A DNA stretch of 16,798 bases from Gammaproteobacteria bacterium. GTDB lineage: Bacteria > Pseudomonadota > Gammaproteobacteria > Natronospirales > REEB76. The position numbers were made by a program, and so were the translations under genes. The notes below the pieces were generated by a model. It saw nothing but the letters and a program-made list of their open reading frames with translations, ran no database searches and was not told the DNA's origin. Where the stretch lies: positions 1 to 16,798 of the forward strand of contig JAGWNO010000020.1 in assembly GCA_028871235.1 (NCBI GenBank), given 5' to 3'. Positions 6,400 to 12,481 of this stretch are shown here, one piece after another (position 1 is the stretch's first letter; each line of letters opens with the position of its first letter).

Positions 6400-6678
6400 A
6401 TGCACGCTTATCCGACCGTGACGTTGCTGATGCCCAGCGGCGAAGGGCAGGCGAACAGTATGTTGTGCCCGCCATGCCGGGAGGGTTGCACGGAGCGCAC
6501 GCGTGTTATGGGAGCCGGAGCTTTCCGTCCGGCAGGTATCGGCAAAGGCACAATCCATCAGCTGCGCGCCGATATCCGCGGCAACTATCCGTGGCTGGAC
6601 GAATGTGCTCTGCGGTGGTCACGGAATTCACCGGACGCCGGTTTGAATCATTGCGCTTCGCGTGGTCGCTGTGCCTGA
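6400..6678 (+). CDS. Uncertain small Cys-containing ORF, hypothetical
   Basis: A 92-residue reading frame in the 559-base gap between the lipoprotein start and the regulator stop. It contains C-x-x-C-x-x-x-C (LCPPCREGC, residues 22-30) and three more cysteines near the end, a pattern that could bind metal. I recognise no family. Support is weak: there is no convincing ribosome binding site, an ATG four bases upstream is in a different frame, third-position GC looks lower than in neighbouring genes, and a second longer frame overlaps it on the same strand. It could be a real small protein, a decayed gene remnant or chance. Apart from this frame, the promoter elements and the IHF-like site, I see nothing else in 6145-6703. 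Confidence 0.25.
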   Translation: MHAYPTVTLLMPSGEGQANSMLCPPCREGCTERTRVMGAGAFRPAGIGKGTIHQLRADIRGNYPWLDECALRWSRNSPDAGLNHCASRGRCA

Positions 6679-6703
6679 ATAACTGGCGGTCAGCGGGCGG
6701 GGG

Positions 6704-7417
6704 TTATCCCCGGCTTGTCTCGAATGCAAAGCGGAATTTGCGCGGGTTCACCGGCTGGTCCGCCAATACACGGAACGCACAGCGTTGGTCACCATCCTGG
6801 AAACGTTTTTCCCGTACTACCCGCACTCCCAGCAAGCGCGTCAGCGTGGAAACGGTGACACTGCACAGTCGTGGCCTGTGCATGGCCAGGGTGAGATACG
6901 GGCAGTTGTGTTCTGTGAGCACATAGCCGCGCTGATCCTTGTCCACCGCAGTGAACGGGTCGCCTGCGAAGTAGATGCCCTTGAGCGCCCGCAGCCGCTG
7001 TAGCAGCGGTTTGCCGGCAAGCCGGCTTTCCCATTGCTGTACCTGCTGATCCGTCAAGGCGGTGAGCAATTTCAGCAATGCCGTGGAGCCTAATTGCGCG
7101 GTCACCGTATCCATCAATGCCAGTGCCAGCGCGTCGTAATGCTTGGGGAACAGATGGTCGCCAGCGGGCGTCAGGGCAAAAACCACCGCTGGACGGCCGG
7201 CGCGGCGTTCCGCGGCGCGGGTTGCCCGGGCTATCCAGCCGTCCTTTTCCAGCAGCTCCAGCTGTTGGCGGGCGCCCTCACGGGTGATGCGCAGGCGCGC
7301 GGCGATTCCGCCAGCGGTCATGGCGCCGGCGGTTTTGAGCAGCTGCAGCACATCGCTGCGCGCCCCGGGGAACGCACCGGCAAGCGGGGTTTTGCCGGGT
7401 TTGCTAGGTTTTGTCAT
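6704..7417 (-). CDS. SufR-like iron-sulfur HTH transcriptional regulator
   Basis: A 237-residue regulator. An N-terminal winged helix-turn-helix (about 20-85) includes the ARLRITREGARQQLELLEKDG helices and an RRAGRPAVVFALT wing typical of the SufR group. The C-terminal half has a TEHNCPY segment and three cysteines at 172, 185 and 213, spaced C-X12-C-X27-C. From memory this equals the spacing of the three cysteines needed for the iron-sulfur cluster of Synechocystis SufR; the additional non-essential cysteine between the last two is missing here. It should therefore sense cluster status, iron or oxidants. The start overlaps the end of the DUF2231 gene by 14 bases, implying translational coupling in a three-gene operon. 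A CAAG-N6-CTTG palindrome at that operon's promoter is a likely autoregulatory site. No suf or isc genes are in view, so the regulon is uncertain. Confidence 0.78.
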   Translation of the reverse strand: MTKPSKPGKTPLAGAFPGARSDVLQLLKTAGAMTAGGIAARLRITREGARQQLELLEKDGWIARATRAAERRAGRPAVVFALTPAGDHLFPKHYDALALALMDTVTAQLGSTALLKLLTALTDQQVQQWESRLAGKPLLQRLRALKGIYFAGDPFTAVDKDQRGYVLTEHNCPYLTLAMHRPRLCSVTVSTLTRLLGVRVVREKRFQDGDQRCAFRVLADQPVNPRKFRFAFETSRG

Positions 7418-7859
7418 GGTGTTGGATCTGGCCTACGCCAAAAGCGTACACCAGTTGGGCGCCCGCATAGGCACCAGCGAGTAGCACACAGAATCCTGCC
7501 AGGGACAAGCTGAGGCCCAGCCAGACCTCGCCGCTCGCGGGCAATCCCTGCAGCGAATGCCCCAGCAGATCGATGATGAAGATGCACCAGGCGCCACCCA
7601 TCAGCAGCAGATGGCGCTGCCCGGTGCGCTGCGCCGGATGTCCGACCGGGAGCGCGAGCAGGTCCATGAAACCCGCGCCCATGGCTGCCACGCCTGTGAT
7701 CAGGCCTGCGGTGATGCACCAGAAGGCGAGATGCCACCACGCAGGGTCGTGTCCCAGCAGAGATATTCCGTCCAGCAGCGGTGCCGCTGTCCAGCAGGCG
7801 ATGGGGAAATGCACCAGCGCCGGATGCAGCGGATGGCCGCCGATTCTGAGCCCCTTCAT
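7404..7859 (-). CDS. DUF2231 membrane protein
   Basis: A 151-residue protein with the DUF2231 signature at its N-terminus, GGHPLHPALVHFPIA (residues 7-21), followed by about four membrane segments (near 15-35, 42-66, 83-103 and 111-140). It carries many histidines: 9, 12, 17, 37, 43, 74, 83, 101 and a terminal HH pair. DUF2231 has no settled function, but the invariant histidines near membrane edges make heme or metal binding a reasonable guess. AGGAAG (7870-7875 on the minus strand) lies ten bases before the ATG. It is the middle gene of the operon, 24 bases after the 118-residue membrane protein gene and overlapping the regulator. Confidence 0.85.
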   Translation of the reverse strand: MKGLRIGGHPLHPALVHFPIACWTAAPLLDGISLLGHDPAWWHLAFWCITAGLITGVAAMGAGFMDLLALPVGHPAQRTGQRHLLLMGGAWCIFIIDLLGHSLQGLPASGEVWLGLSLSLAGFCVLLAGAYAGAQLVYAFGVGQIQHHDKT

Positions 7860-7883
7860 GCTGTGGTGTCTTCCTATCCCGAC

Positions 7884-8240
7884 TCAGGCCTGCATGCCCT
7901 GTGCGATGGCAATGAGCAGCGTCAGGAAACCGATCACCGCCACCAGCGCATGCACCACGATCACGGCGCGCGGGTGCCGTTGCCTGCGGATATGGAATGA
8001 CAACAGATAGAACCCGCCGAGCGCAGCGATCACCAGCACCACCAGGGCATAACGCTCCAGGTTTCCACCCAACCCCATGAGCGCGCCTGCAAGCAGCAGC
8101 ACCAGGCCGGTTGCGCCCAGCAGCCCATGACCTGCGGCCAGCGCCACCGGGATATCCTGGCCCTGAAAACTGCGCACAGCCATAACCAGCCCACCGAGGG
8201 CACCCAGCGCAAACAGGACGGCAGCAATAATCAACAGCAT
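7884..8240 (-). CDS. Small four-helix membrane protein, hypothetical
   Basis: A 118-residue, strongly hydrophobic protein with four predicted membrane helices (about 3-21, 31-54, 62-82 and 92-113). His38 is near the start of helix 2, His83 and His89 lie in the basic SFHIRRQRHPR loop, and His97 is in helix 4, a layout compatible with but not proof of b-type heme binding. I recognise no named family. The start is well supported by CCTCC at 8249-8253 (GGAGG on the coding strand), eight bases before the ATG. It is first in an operon with the DUF2231 protein and the SufR-like regulator, directly under the predicted operator, so it is probably the most strongly controlled product. Confidence 0.75.
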   Translation of the reverse strand: MLLIIAAVLFALGALGGLVMAVRSFQGQDIPVALAAGHGLLGATGLVLLLAGALMGLGGNLERYALVVLVIAALGGFYLLSFHIRRQRHPRAVIVVHALVAVIGFLTLLIAIAQGMQA

Positions 8241-8266
8241 GACGTCATCCTCCGTTCGGGTAATAA

Positions 8267-8284
8267 AGCAAGTATATTCTTGCT
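8267..8284. promoter_or_regulatory. Palindromic operator candidate, CAAG-N6-CTTG
   Basis: AGCAAG-TATATT-CTTGCT is a perfect 6-bp inverted repeat. The inner CAAG-N6-CTTG has the same geometry as the cyanobacterial SufR site CAAC-N6-GTTG. It overlaps the predicted transcription start (near 8283) of the operon encoding the SufR-like regulator, where a bound protein would repress. Confidence 0.6.
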
Positions 8285-8289
8285 AAATA

Positions 8290-8317
8290 ACTATAGCAGG
8301 AATCCACATGAAGTAAA
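8290..8317 (-). promoter_or_regulatory. Sigma70-type promoter of the regulator operon
   Basis: On the minus strand TTTACT (8312-8317) and TATAGT (8290-8295) are 16 bases apart, matching four and five consensus positions. Start of transcription would be near 8283, giving a leader of about 43 bases that contains the palindrome and the ribosome binding site. Confidence 0.55.
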
Positions 8318-8415
8318 GGGTGGGGTGCGCGCCTTGATGCCTCAAGGGTGCTCAGGCACACTGCCGCCCTGCTGCCAGGCATCAACCCTGTCCTGATTGG
8401 GATACTTTACAAGCT

Positions 8416-9198
8416 ATGTTCGAACTGCCAGTGAGACCCAGTCCGCCGCCGCAACTGTGGATGCAGGGCATTGCACTGGGGGTGCATGGCTTCCGCAAGT
8501 TATTCCTGTTCACCACCATCGCGGGTTTCCTGGGCCTGCTGCCCACCCTGTACACGGCCATGCGAGTGGGCGATATCCCGGTCACTCCGGAGGTCATGCG
8601 GGGACTCCTGGACGCGCGCTGGGGGCTGGTGGAGGCCATGGCATTCGTATGCGGGAACTTGGTGCAGGCCATCATGCTCGCGCGTCTGGATAACATGGTG
8701 CGGCGGCAGGCAGTGGATTTCCGCAGCGAGTGGCAGCGCGCACTGCGCGCACTGCTACCCCTGGTTGTCAGCAGCCTGGTGCTGTTCGTTGCGCTCCTGG
8801 TCGGCTATATCCTGCTTATCGTGCCGGGTGTCATCCTGACGGTGAGTCTGGTGTTCTTCCAGTATGCGGTGGTGCTGGATGGCAAGGGGCCGATCCAGGC
8901 CCTGAATCGCAGCCATACTCTCGTATGGGGCAACTGGTGGCGCACCTTCCTGGTGCTGATCGTGATGGCGCTGGTGTTGGTGGGGATCGTGATCGTGGTG
9001 CTGGCGCCGTTCGCCGGCCTGCTGGCATTGCGCAGCAGTGAGGAAACCGGCCGCAGCATGTTGGAGAAAGGCGTGCTGCAGCTGGTGGGCACGGCGGTGT
9101 TCGCGCCTTTCGTACTTGGAATCATGTATCTGCAGTATCACGACCTCAAGCTGCGCCGCTCTCGGCCCGGCACACCGGACATGAACGTGCCTGCCTGA
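8416..9198 (+). CDS. YciC-like multi-spanning membrane protein, copy 1
   Basis: A 260-residue inner-membrane protein with about six hydrophobic segments (near 28-48, 70-88, 112-152, 174-206 and 222-240). The core signature is LLIVPGVIL (133-141), then YAVVLDGKGPIQALNRSHTL (150-169) and a WGNWWRT segment (171-177). It resembles the YciC/UPF0259-like group and the membrane domain found with glycerophosphodiester phosphodiesterases; this placement is from motif style only. The molecular role is unknown. There is no clear ribosome binding site before ATG 8416, and a later ATG (8461) is possible, so the start is uncertain. It sits ten bases before a related gene and they are surely cotranscribed. 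Confidence 0.72.
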   Translation: MFELPVRPSPPPQLWMQGIALGVHGFRKLFLFTTIAGFLGLLPTLYTAMRVGDIPVTPEVMRGLLDARWGLVEAMAFVCGNLVQAIMLARLDNMVRRQAVDFRSEWQRALRALLPLVVSSLVLFVALLVGYILLIVPGVILTVSLVFFQYAVVLDGKGPIQALNRSHTLVWGNWWRTFLVLIVMALVLVGIVIVVLAPFAGLLALRSSEETGRSMLEKGVLQLVGTAVFAPFVLGIMYLQYHDLKLRRSRPGTPDMNVPA

Positions 9199-9208
9199 TG
9201 GTTGCTGC

Positions 9209-9949
9209 ATGAACAAGCCTGTTGCACTGCCCGTGGGCACCACCCTGGCCGCGGGCTGGGGCCTTTTTCTCAGAAGCCTGACGGTTATTTTCCTGCCGGT
9301 ATGGATCGCCGGTATTGTGGATGCGCTGCCGGACGTGTTCGCCGGCGGCGGGCTGTTCAACGCCAGCATGAGCGGATCAGTCCTGGTGGTAACGCTATTG
9401 GCATGGCTGGCGGAGAGTGCACTTTACGGCAGCGCCATCGCCAAACTGGATGCGTTCGCTGCCGGCGCCCCACTTTCTTATGCCGGTGCCCTGCGCCGCG
9501 GCATGCGTGCCGCACCGGCCATCCTTGTCGGCGACCTGCTGTATAACCTCGCATCCTGGGGCGGCTTCCTGGTACTCATCGTGCCCGGGGTAATTTTGGG
9601 GACGACGCTGGCGTTTTTTGCCTACACTGCGGTACTGGATCGCAAAAATATGCTTGATGCGCTCGGCTATAGCCACACGCTCACCTGGCCGGACTGGTGG
9701 CGGACTTCCGTGGTGATTTCCGTGCCAGCGATCGTGCTGTTCATTTATGACATCATCGCCGGCTGGCCCGATATCATGAACGCCCTGCGGCAGGTGAACA
9801 TGGGGCAGCTGCCTAGCGCGGCTTCAGTCCAGGATCCGTGGCTCGACATCGGACTCATGCCGTTGCTGGGCGCGTTGGTATGGTGCTATGTGCTGAGCGT
9901 CTGTTACGAACAGTACCGCAGGCTCAAGCTGCGTGCCGCCACTCACTGA
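9209..9949 (+). CDS. YciC-like multi-spanning membrane protein, copy 2
   Basis: A 246-residue membrane protein paralogous to the preceding gene. It repeats the signature LIVPGVIL (123-130), FFAYTAVLD (136-144) and ALGYSHTLTWPDWWRT (151-166) at the same relative spacing, but the flanking helices are diverged, so the duplication is old. About five or six membrane segments are visible (near 20-40, 57-72, 102-138, 166-184 and 214-232). The C-terminal EQYRRLKLR tail matches the position of QYHDLKLRR in copy 1, a basic cytoplasmic end. Function unknown. The stop codon overlaps the end of the convergent prfA gene by seven bases, leaving no room for an intergenic terminator. Confidence 0.75.
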   Translation: MNKPVALPVGTTLAAGWGLFLRSLTVIFLPVWIAGIVDALPDVFAGGGLFNASMSGSVLVVTLLAWLAESALYGSAIAKLDAFAAGAPLSYAGALRRGMRAAPAILVGDLLYNLASWGGFLVLIVPGVILGTTLAFFAYTAVLDRKNMLDALGYSHTLTWPDWWRTSVVISVPAIVLFIYDIIAGWPDIMNALRQVNMGQLPSAASVQDPWLDIGLMPLLGALVWCYVLSVCYEQYRRLKLRAATH

Positions 9950-11028
9950 GCCGTCATCGCCGCCAGCTCTTGCGCCCGGAACTCATTCATCAGGGGCATG
10001 ATCACCGCGCCGAGTTCGCCCTGCATGATGTCGTCGAGCTTGTAAAGCGTGAGGTTAATGCGATGATCGGTGACCCGTCCCTGGGGGAAGTTGTAGGTGC
10101 GGATGCGTTCCGAGCGATCGCCGCTGCCCACCTGCAGTTTCCGTGAGTGCGCCTGGGCGGTGACCAGTTTCTCCCGCTCCGCCGACAGCAGTTTTGCCTT
10201 GAGCAGCGACATGGCGCGGGCGCGGTTCTTGTGCTGCGAGCGCTCGTCCTGGCATTCCACCACGATACCGCTGGGCAGGTGGGTGATACGGATGGCGGAG
10301 TCGGTCTTGTTCACATGCTGGCCGCCGGCACCCGAGGAACGGTAGGTATCCACCTTCAATTCCGCCGGGTTGATGTCCACGTCTTCGATTTCCGCTACTT
10401 CCGGCAGTATCGCCACGGTACAGGCGGAGGTATGGATGCGTCCCTGGGATTCGGTCGCCGGTACGCGCTGCACCCGGTGGGTGCCGGATTCAAACTTGAG
10501 GCATGAATACGCGCCCTGGCCCACCACACGGGTGATGACCTCCTTATAACCGCCGTGCTCGCCGGGGCTTGCGCCCAGGATCTCCATTTGCCAGCCCTGC
10601 GCCTCCGCGTAGCGGCTGTACATGCGGAACAGGTCGCCGGCGAACAAGGCGGCCTCGTCACCGCCGGTGCCCGCGCGGATTTCAAGGAAGATATTGCCGT
10701 CATCATGGGGATCCTTCGGCAGCAGCAGCATGAGCAGCTCCGGCTCCAACGCCAGCAGCCGCGCTTCCGCGGCGCGCCGTTCCTCCTGCGCCAGTTGTCG
10801 CAAGCCGGCATCGCGGTCCTCCGCCATATCCGCGGCGGCGCGGGCGTCGGCTTCGGCACGGGTGTACTCGCGGTAATACAGCAGCAGCGGTTCCAGGCGC
10901 GCATATTCCTGGGACAGCTCGCGGAAGCGTTGCTGGTCGCCGATGACGCCGGGGTCGGCCAGCAGCGCGGCGAGTTCCTCGTGACGCGCGACCAGTCGGT
11001 CGAGCTTGTGGCGGATGGAGTCTTTCAC
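9943..11028 (-). CDS. prfA: Peptide chain release factor 1
   Basis: A 361-residue class I release factor that recognises UAA and UAG and triggers peptide hydrolysis on the ribosome. The stop-codon-reading PAT tripeptide characteristic of RF1 is at 190-192, within HRVQRVPATESQGRIHTS. The catalytic GGQ is at 235-237 in SSGAGGQHVN; its glutamine is the target of PrmC. Domain 1 (about 1-105) is helical, and the region EIRAGTGGDEAALFAGDLFRMY (116-137) matches the family closely. Length is normal. Translation starts at a GTG (11026-11028), with only a poor ribosome binding site. It lies 45 bases after hemA and is probably translated from the same message, as in E. coli and Pseudomonas. The usual downstream partner prmC is displaced. 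Confidence 0.97.
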   Translation of the reverse strand: MKDSIRHKLDRLVARHEELAALLADPGVIGDQQRFRELSQEYARLEPLLLYYREYTRAEADARAAADMAEDRDAGLRQLAQEERRAAEARLLALEPELLMLLLPKDPHDDGNIFLEIRAGTGGDEAALFAGDLFRMYSRYAEAQGWQMEILGASPGEHGGYKEVITRVVGQGAYSCLKFESGTHRVQRVPATESQGRIHTSACTVAILPEVAEIEDVDINPAELKVDTYRSSGAGGQHVNKTDSAIRITHLPSGIVVECQDERSQHKNRARAMSLLKAKLLSAEREKLVTAQAHSRKLQVGSGDRSERIRTYNFPQGRVTDHRINLTLYKLDDIMQGELGAVIMPLMNEFRAQELAAMTAQ

Positions 11029-11073
11029 TGACTGCTGCCCAACGGTAAGGCGGGCGCCATTATAACGGCACTC

Positions 11074-12342
11074 TCAGGACTGCTTGTGCTTGTCGTCCAA
11101 CCCGAACAGATCGTGGGTCTCGCGGATGGCGTGCTCCCGGCCTTCAAGGGCGGCCCGGTGCAGATACGCGGTGGGGGCATGCAGCAGCCGGTTGGTGAGA
11201 GTGTCGGCGAGGAATTTCAATACGACCTCCGGTGGCGTGCCGGCGGCAAGCATATGCCGCGCCTGCTGGAGGGTAAGGTCGCGCAGTTGCGTGGCCTGGT
11301 CGCGCACCGCACGGATGGTGGGTACGGCATCCAGGCCACGCAGCTGTTCCATGAAGCGTCCCACCTGCGCCTCGATGATCACTTCCGCTTCCCTGGCCGC
11401 AGCCCGGCGCGACTGCAGGTTTTCCTGCACGGTGTGCTGCAAATCATCGATGGTGAACAGATATACGTCGTCCAATTCCGCCACATCGGCTTTGATATCG
11501 CGCGGCACGGCGATGTCCACAATGAGCAGCGGGCGGCGTTTGCGGCCCTTGAGCGCATCGGCAAGCGTCGCACGATCCAGCAGCGGTTCCGGGCTGCCGG
11601 TGGAGGCGATGATGATGTCCACATCGCCCAGGTGTGCCGGGATCTCATGCAGGCCGATGGCGTAACCGCCGAACTGCTCGGCGAGGTTGTGGGCATGGCT
11701 CAATGTGCGGTTGGCGATGATCATGCGTCGCGTGCCCTGTTCCCGCAGGTGGCGCGCCGCCAGCTCGATGGTCTCGCCCGCGCCGATAAGCAGCGGCGTG
11801 AGTTTGCTGAAATCAGCATAGATCTGCTTCGCCAGGCGCACCGTGGCGTAGGCGACCGATACCGGACTCGCGCCGATGCGGGTATCGGTGCGCACCTGTT
11901 TTGCCACCACGAAACTGTACTGGAAGAGGCGGTGCAGCATGTTACCGGCGGCACCATGCTGCTGCGCCAGCTCATAGGCGTCCTTGATCTGGCCAAGGAT
12001 CTGCGGCTCGCCGAGGATCATGGAATCCAGGCCGCAAGCGACGCGGAACAGATGCCGCACGGCGGCCGCGGCGCTGTGGCTGTAAAAACGCTGGCGCACG
12101 CCGGGATCCTCGGGGTCGCGGGTGCGCGCCAGCCAGTCAGCCAGCGCCGTGTCTGCGGCGTTTTCCACCTGGGCGTAGATCTCGGTGCGGTTGCAGGTGG
12201 AGAGGATGGCCGCTTCCGCCACCCCCGGCAGGGCGGTCACCGCCTTGAGCGCCTCCGGAATATGCTCAGGTCCGAAATTCAGACGTTCACGGATGGCGAC
12301 CGGCGCGGTGGCGTGGCTGATTCCGAGAGTGAATAGGGGCAT
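11074..12342 (-). CDS. hemA: Glutamyl-tRNA reductase
   Basis: A 422-residue NADPH-dependent enzyme that reduces glutamyl-tRNA to glutamate-1-semialdehyde, the first committed step of C5-pathway heme synthesis. The catalytic Cys50 is in STCNRTE (48-54). LFRVACGLDSMILGEPQILGQ (98-118) is the family signature. The NADPH-binding domain begins with LLIGAGE (184-190) and continues through IIASTGS (244-250), and the C-terminal dimerisation helices start near 320. The reading frame is open for 47 codons upstream of ATG 12342, but MPLFTLGISHATAPV matches the normal family N-terminus, so that start is chosen; no clear ribosome binding site is seen. It is first in a hemA-prfA operon and divergent from the TPR lipoprotein gene. 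Confidence 0.96.
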   Translation of the reverse strand: MPLFTLGISHATAPVAIRERLNFGPEHIPEALKAVTALPGVAEAAILSTCNRTEIYAQVENAADTALADWLARTRDPEDPGVRQRFYSHSAAAAVRHLFRVACGLDSMILGEPQILGQIKDAYELAQQHGAAGNMLHRLFQYSFVVAKQVRTDTRIGASPVSVAYATVRLAKQIYADFSKLTPLLIGAGETIELAARHLREQGTRRMIIANRTLSHAHNLAEQFGGYAIGLHEIPAHLGDVDIIIASTGSPEPLLDRATLADALKGRKRRPLLIVDIAVPRDIKADVAELDDVYLFTIDDLQHTVQENLQSRRAAAREAEVIIEAQVGRFMEQLRGLDAVPTIRAVRDQATQLRDLTLQQARHMLAAGTPPEVVLKFLADTLTNRLLHAPTAYLHRAALEGREHAIRETHDLFGLDDKHKQS

Positions 12343-12481
12343 GGCATCGCGCGAGTCGGCAGGATGGCTGAATTCTGGGCGAATTCCACCGTTATAACAA
12401 GCTGTTACAGCCACGCGCGCGTGCGGCGCTGAACCTGGGCGGAGTATAGTGGATGCGCGCGGGTTTACCGGGCATGAAACC
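12343..12481. other. Divergent hemA / TPR-lipoprotein regulatory interval
   Basis: This 139-base spacer must hold the hemA and TPR-operon promoters. I see a short inverted repeat, TAACA-AGC-TGTTA (12395-12407), next to GTTATAAC (12391-12398), and a TATAGT -10 candidate for the plus-strand operon (12445-12450). No convincing -35 box accompanies either, so promoters are not assigned. Confidence 0.35.

Noticed and set aside
6312..6926. Long plus-strand reading frame through the gap and into the regulator gene
   Set aside because: Its second part is antisense to a convincing regulator gene, codon use looks random and no motif is recognisable.
8332..8347. CCTTGA-TGCC-TCAAGG hairpin as a terminator
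   Set aside because: Only six base pairs with no T run, and it lies upstream of both divergent genes.
11086..12336. Long plus-strand frame opposite hemA
   Set aside because: Antisense shadow; hemA has complete family motifs on the other strand.
12445..12450. TATAGT as promoter of the TPR-lolB-ispE operon
   Set aside because: The -10 is good but no -35 is seen at proper spacing; noted only within the intergenic entry.
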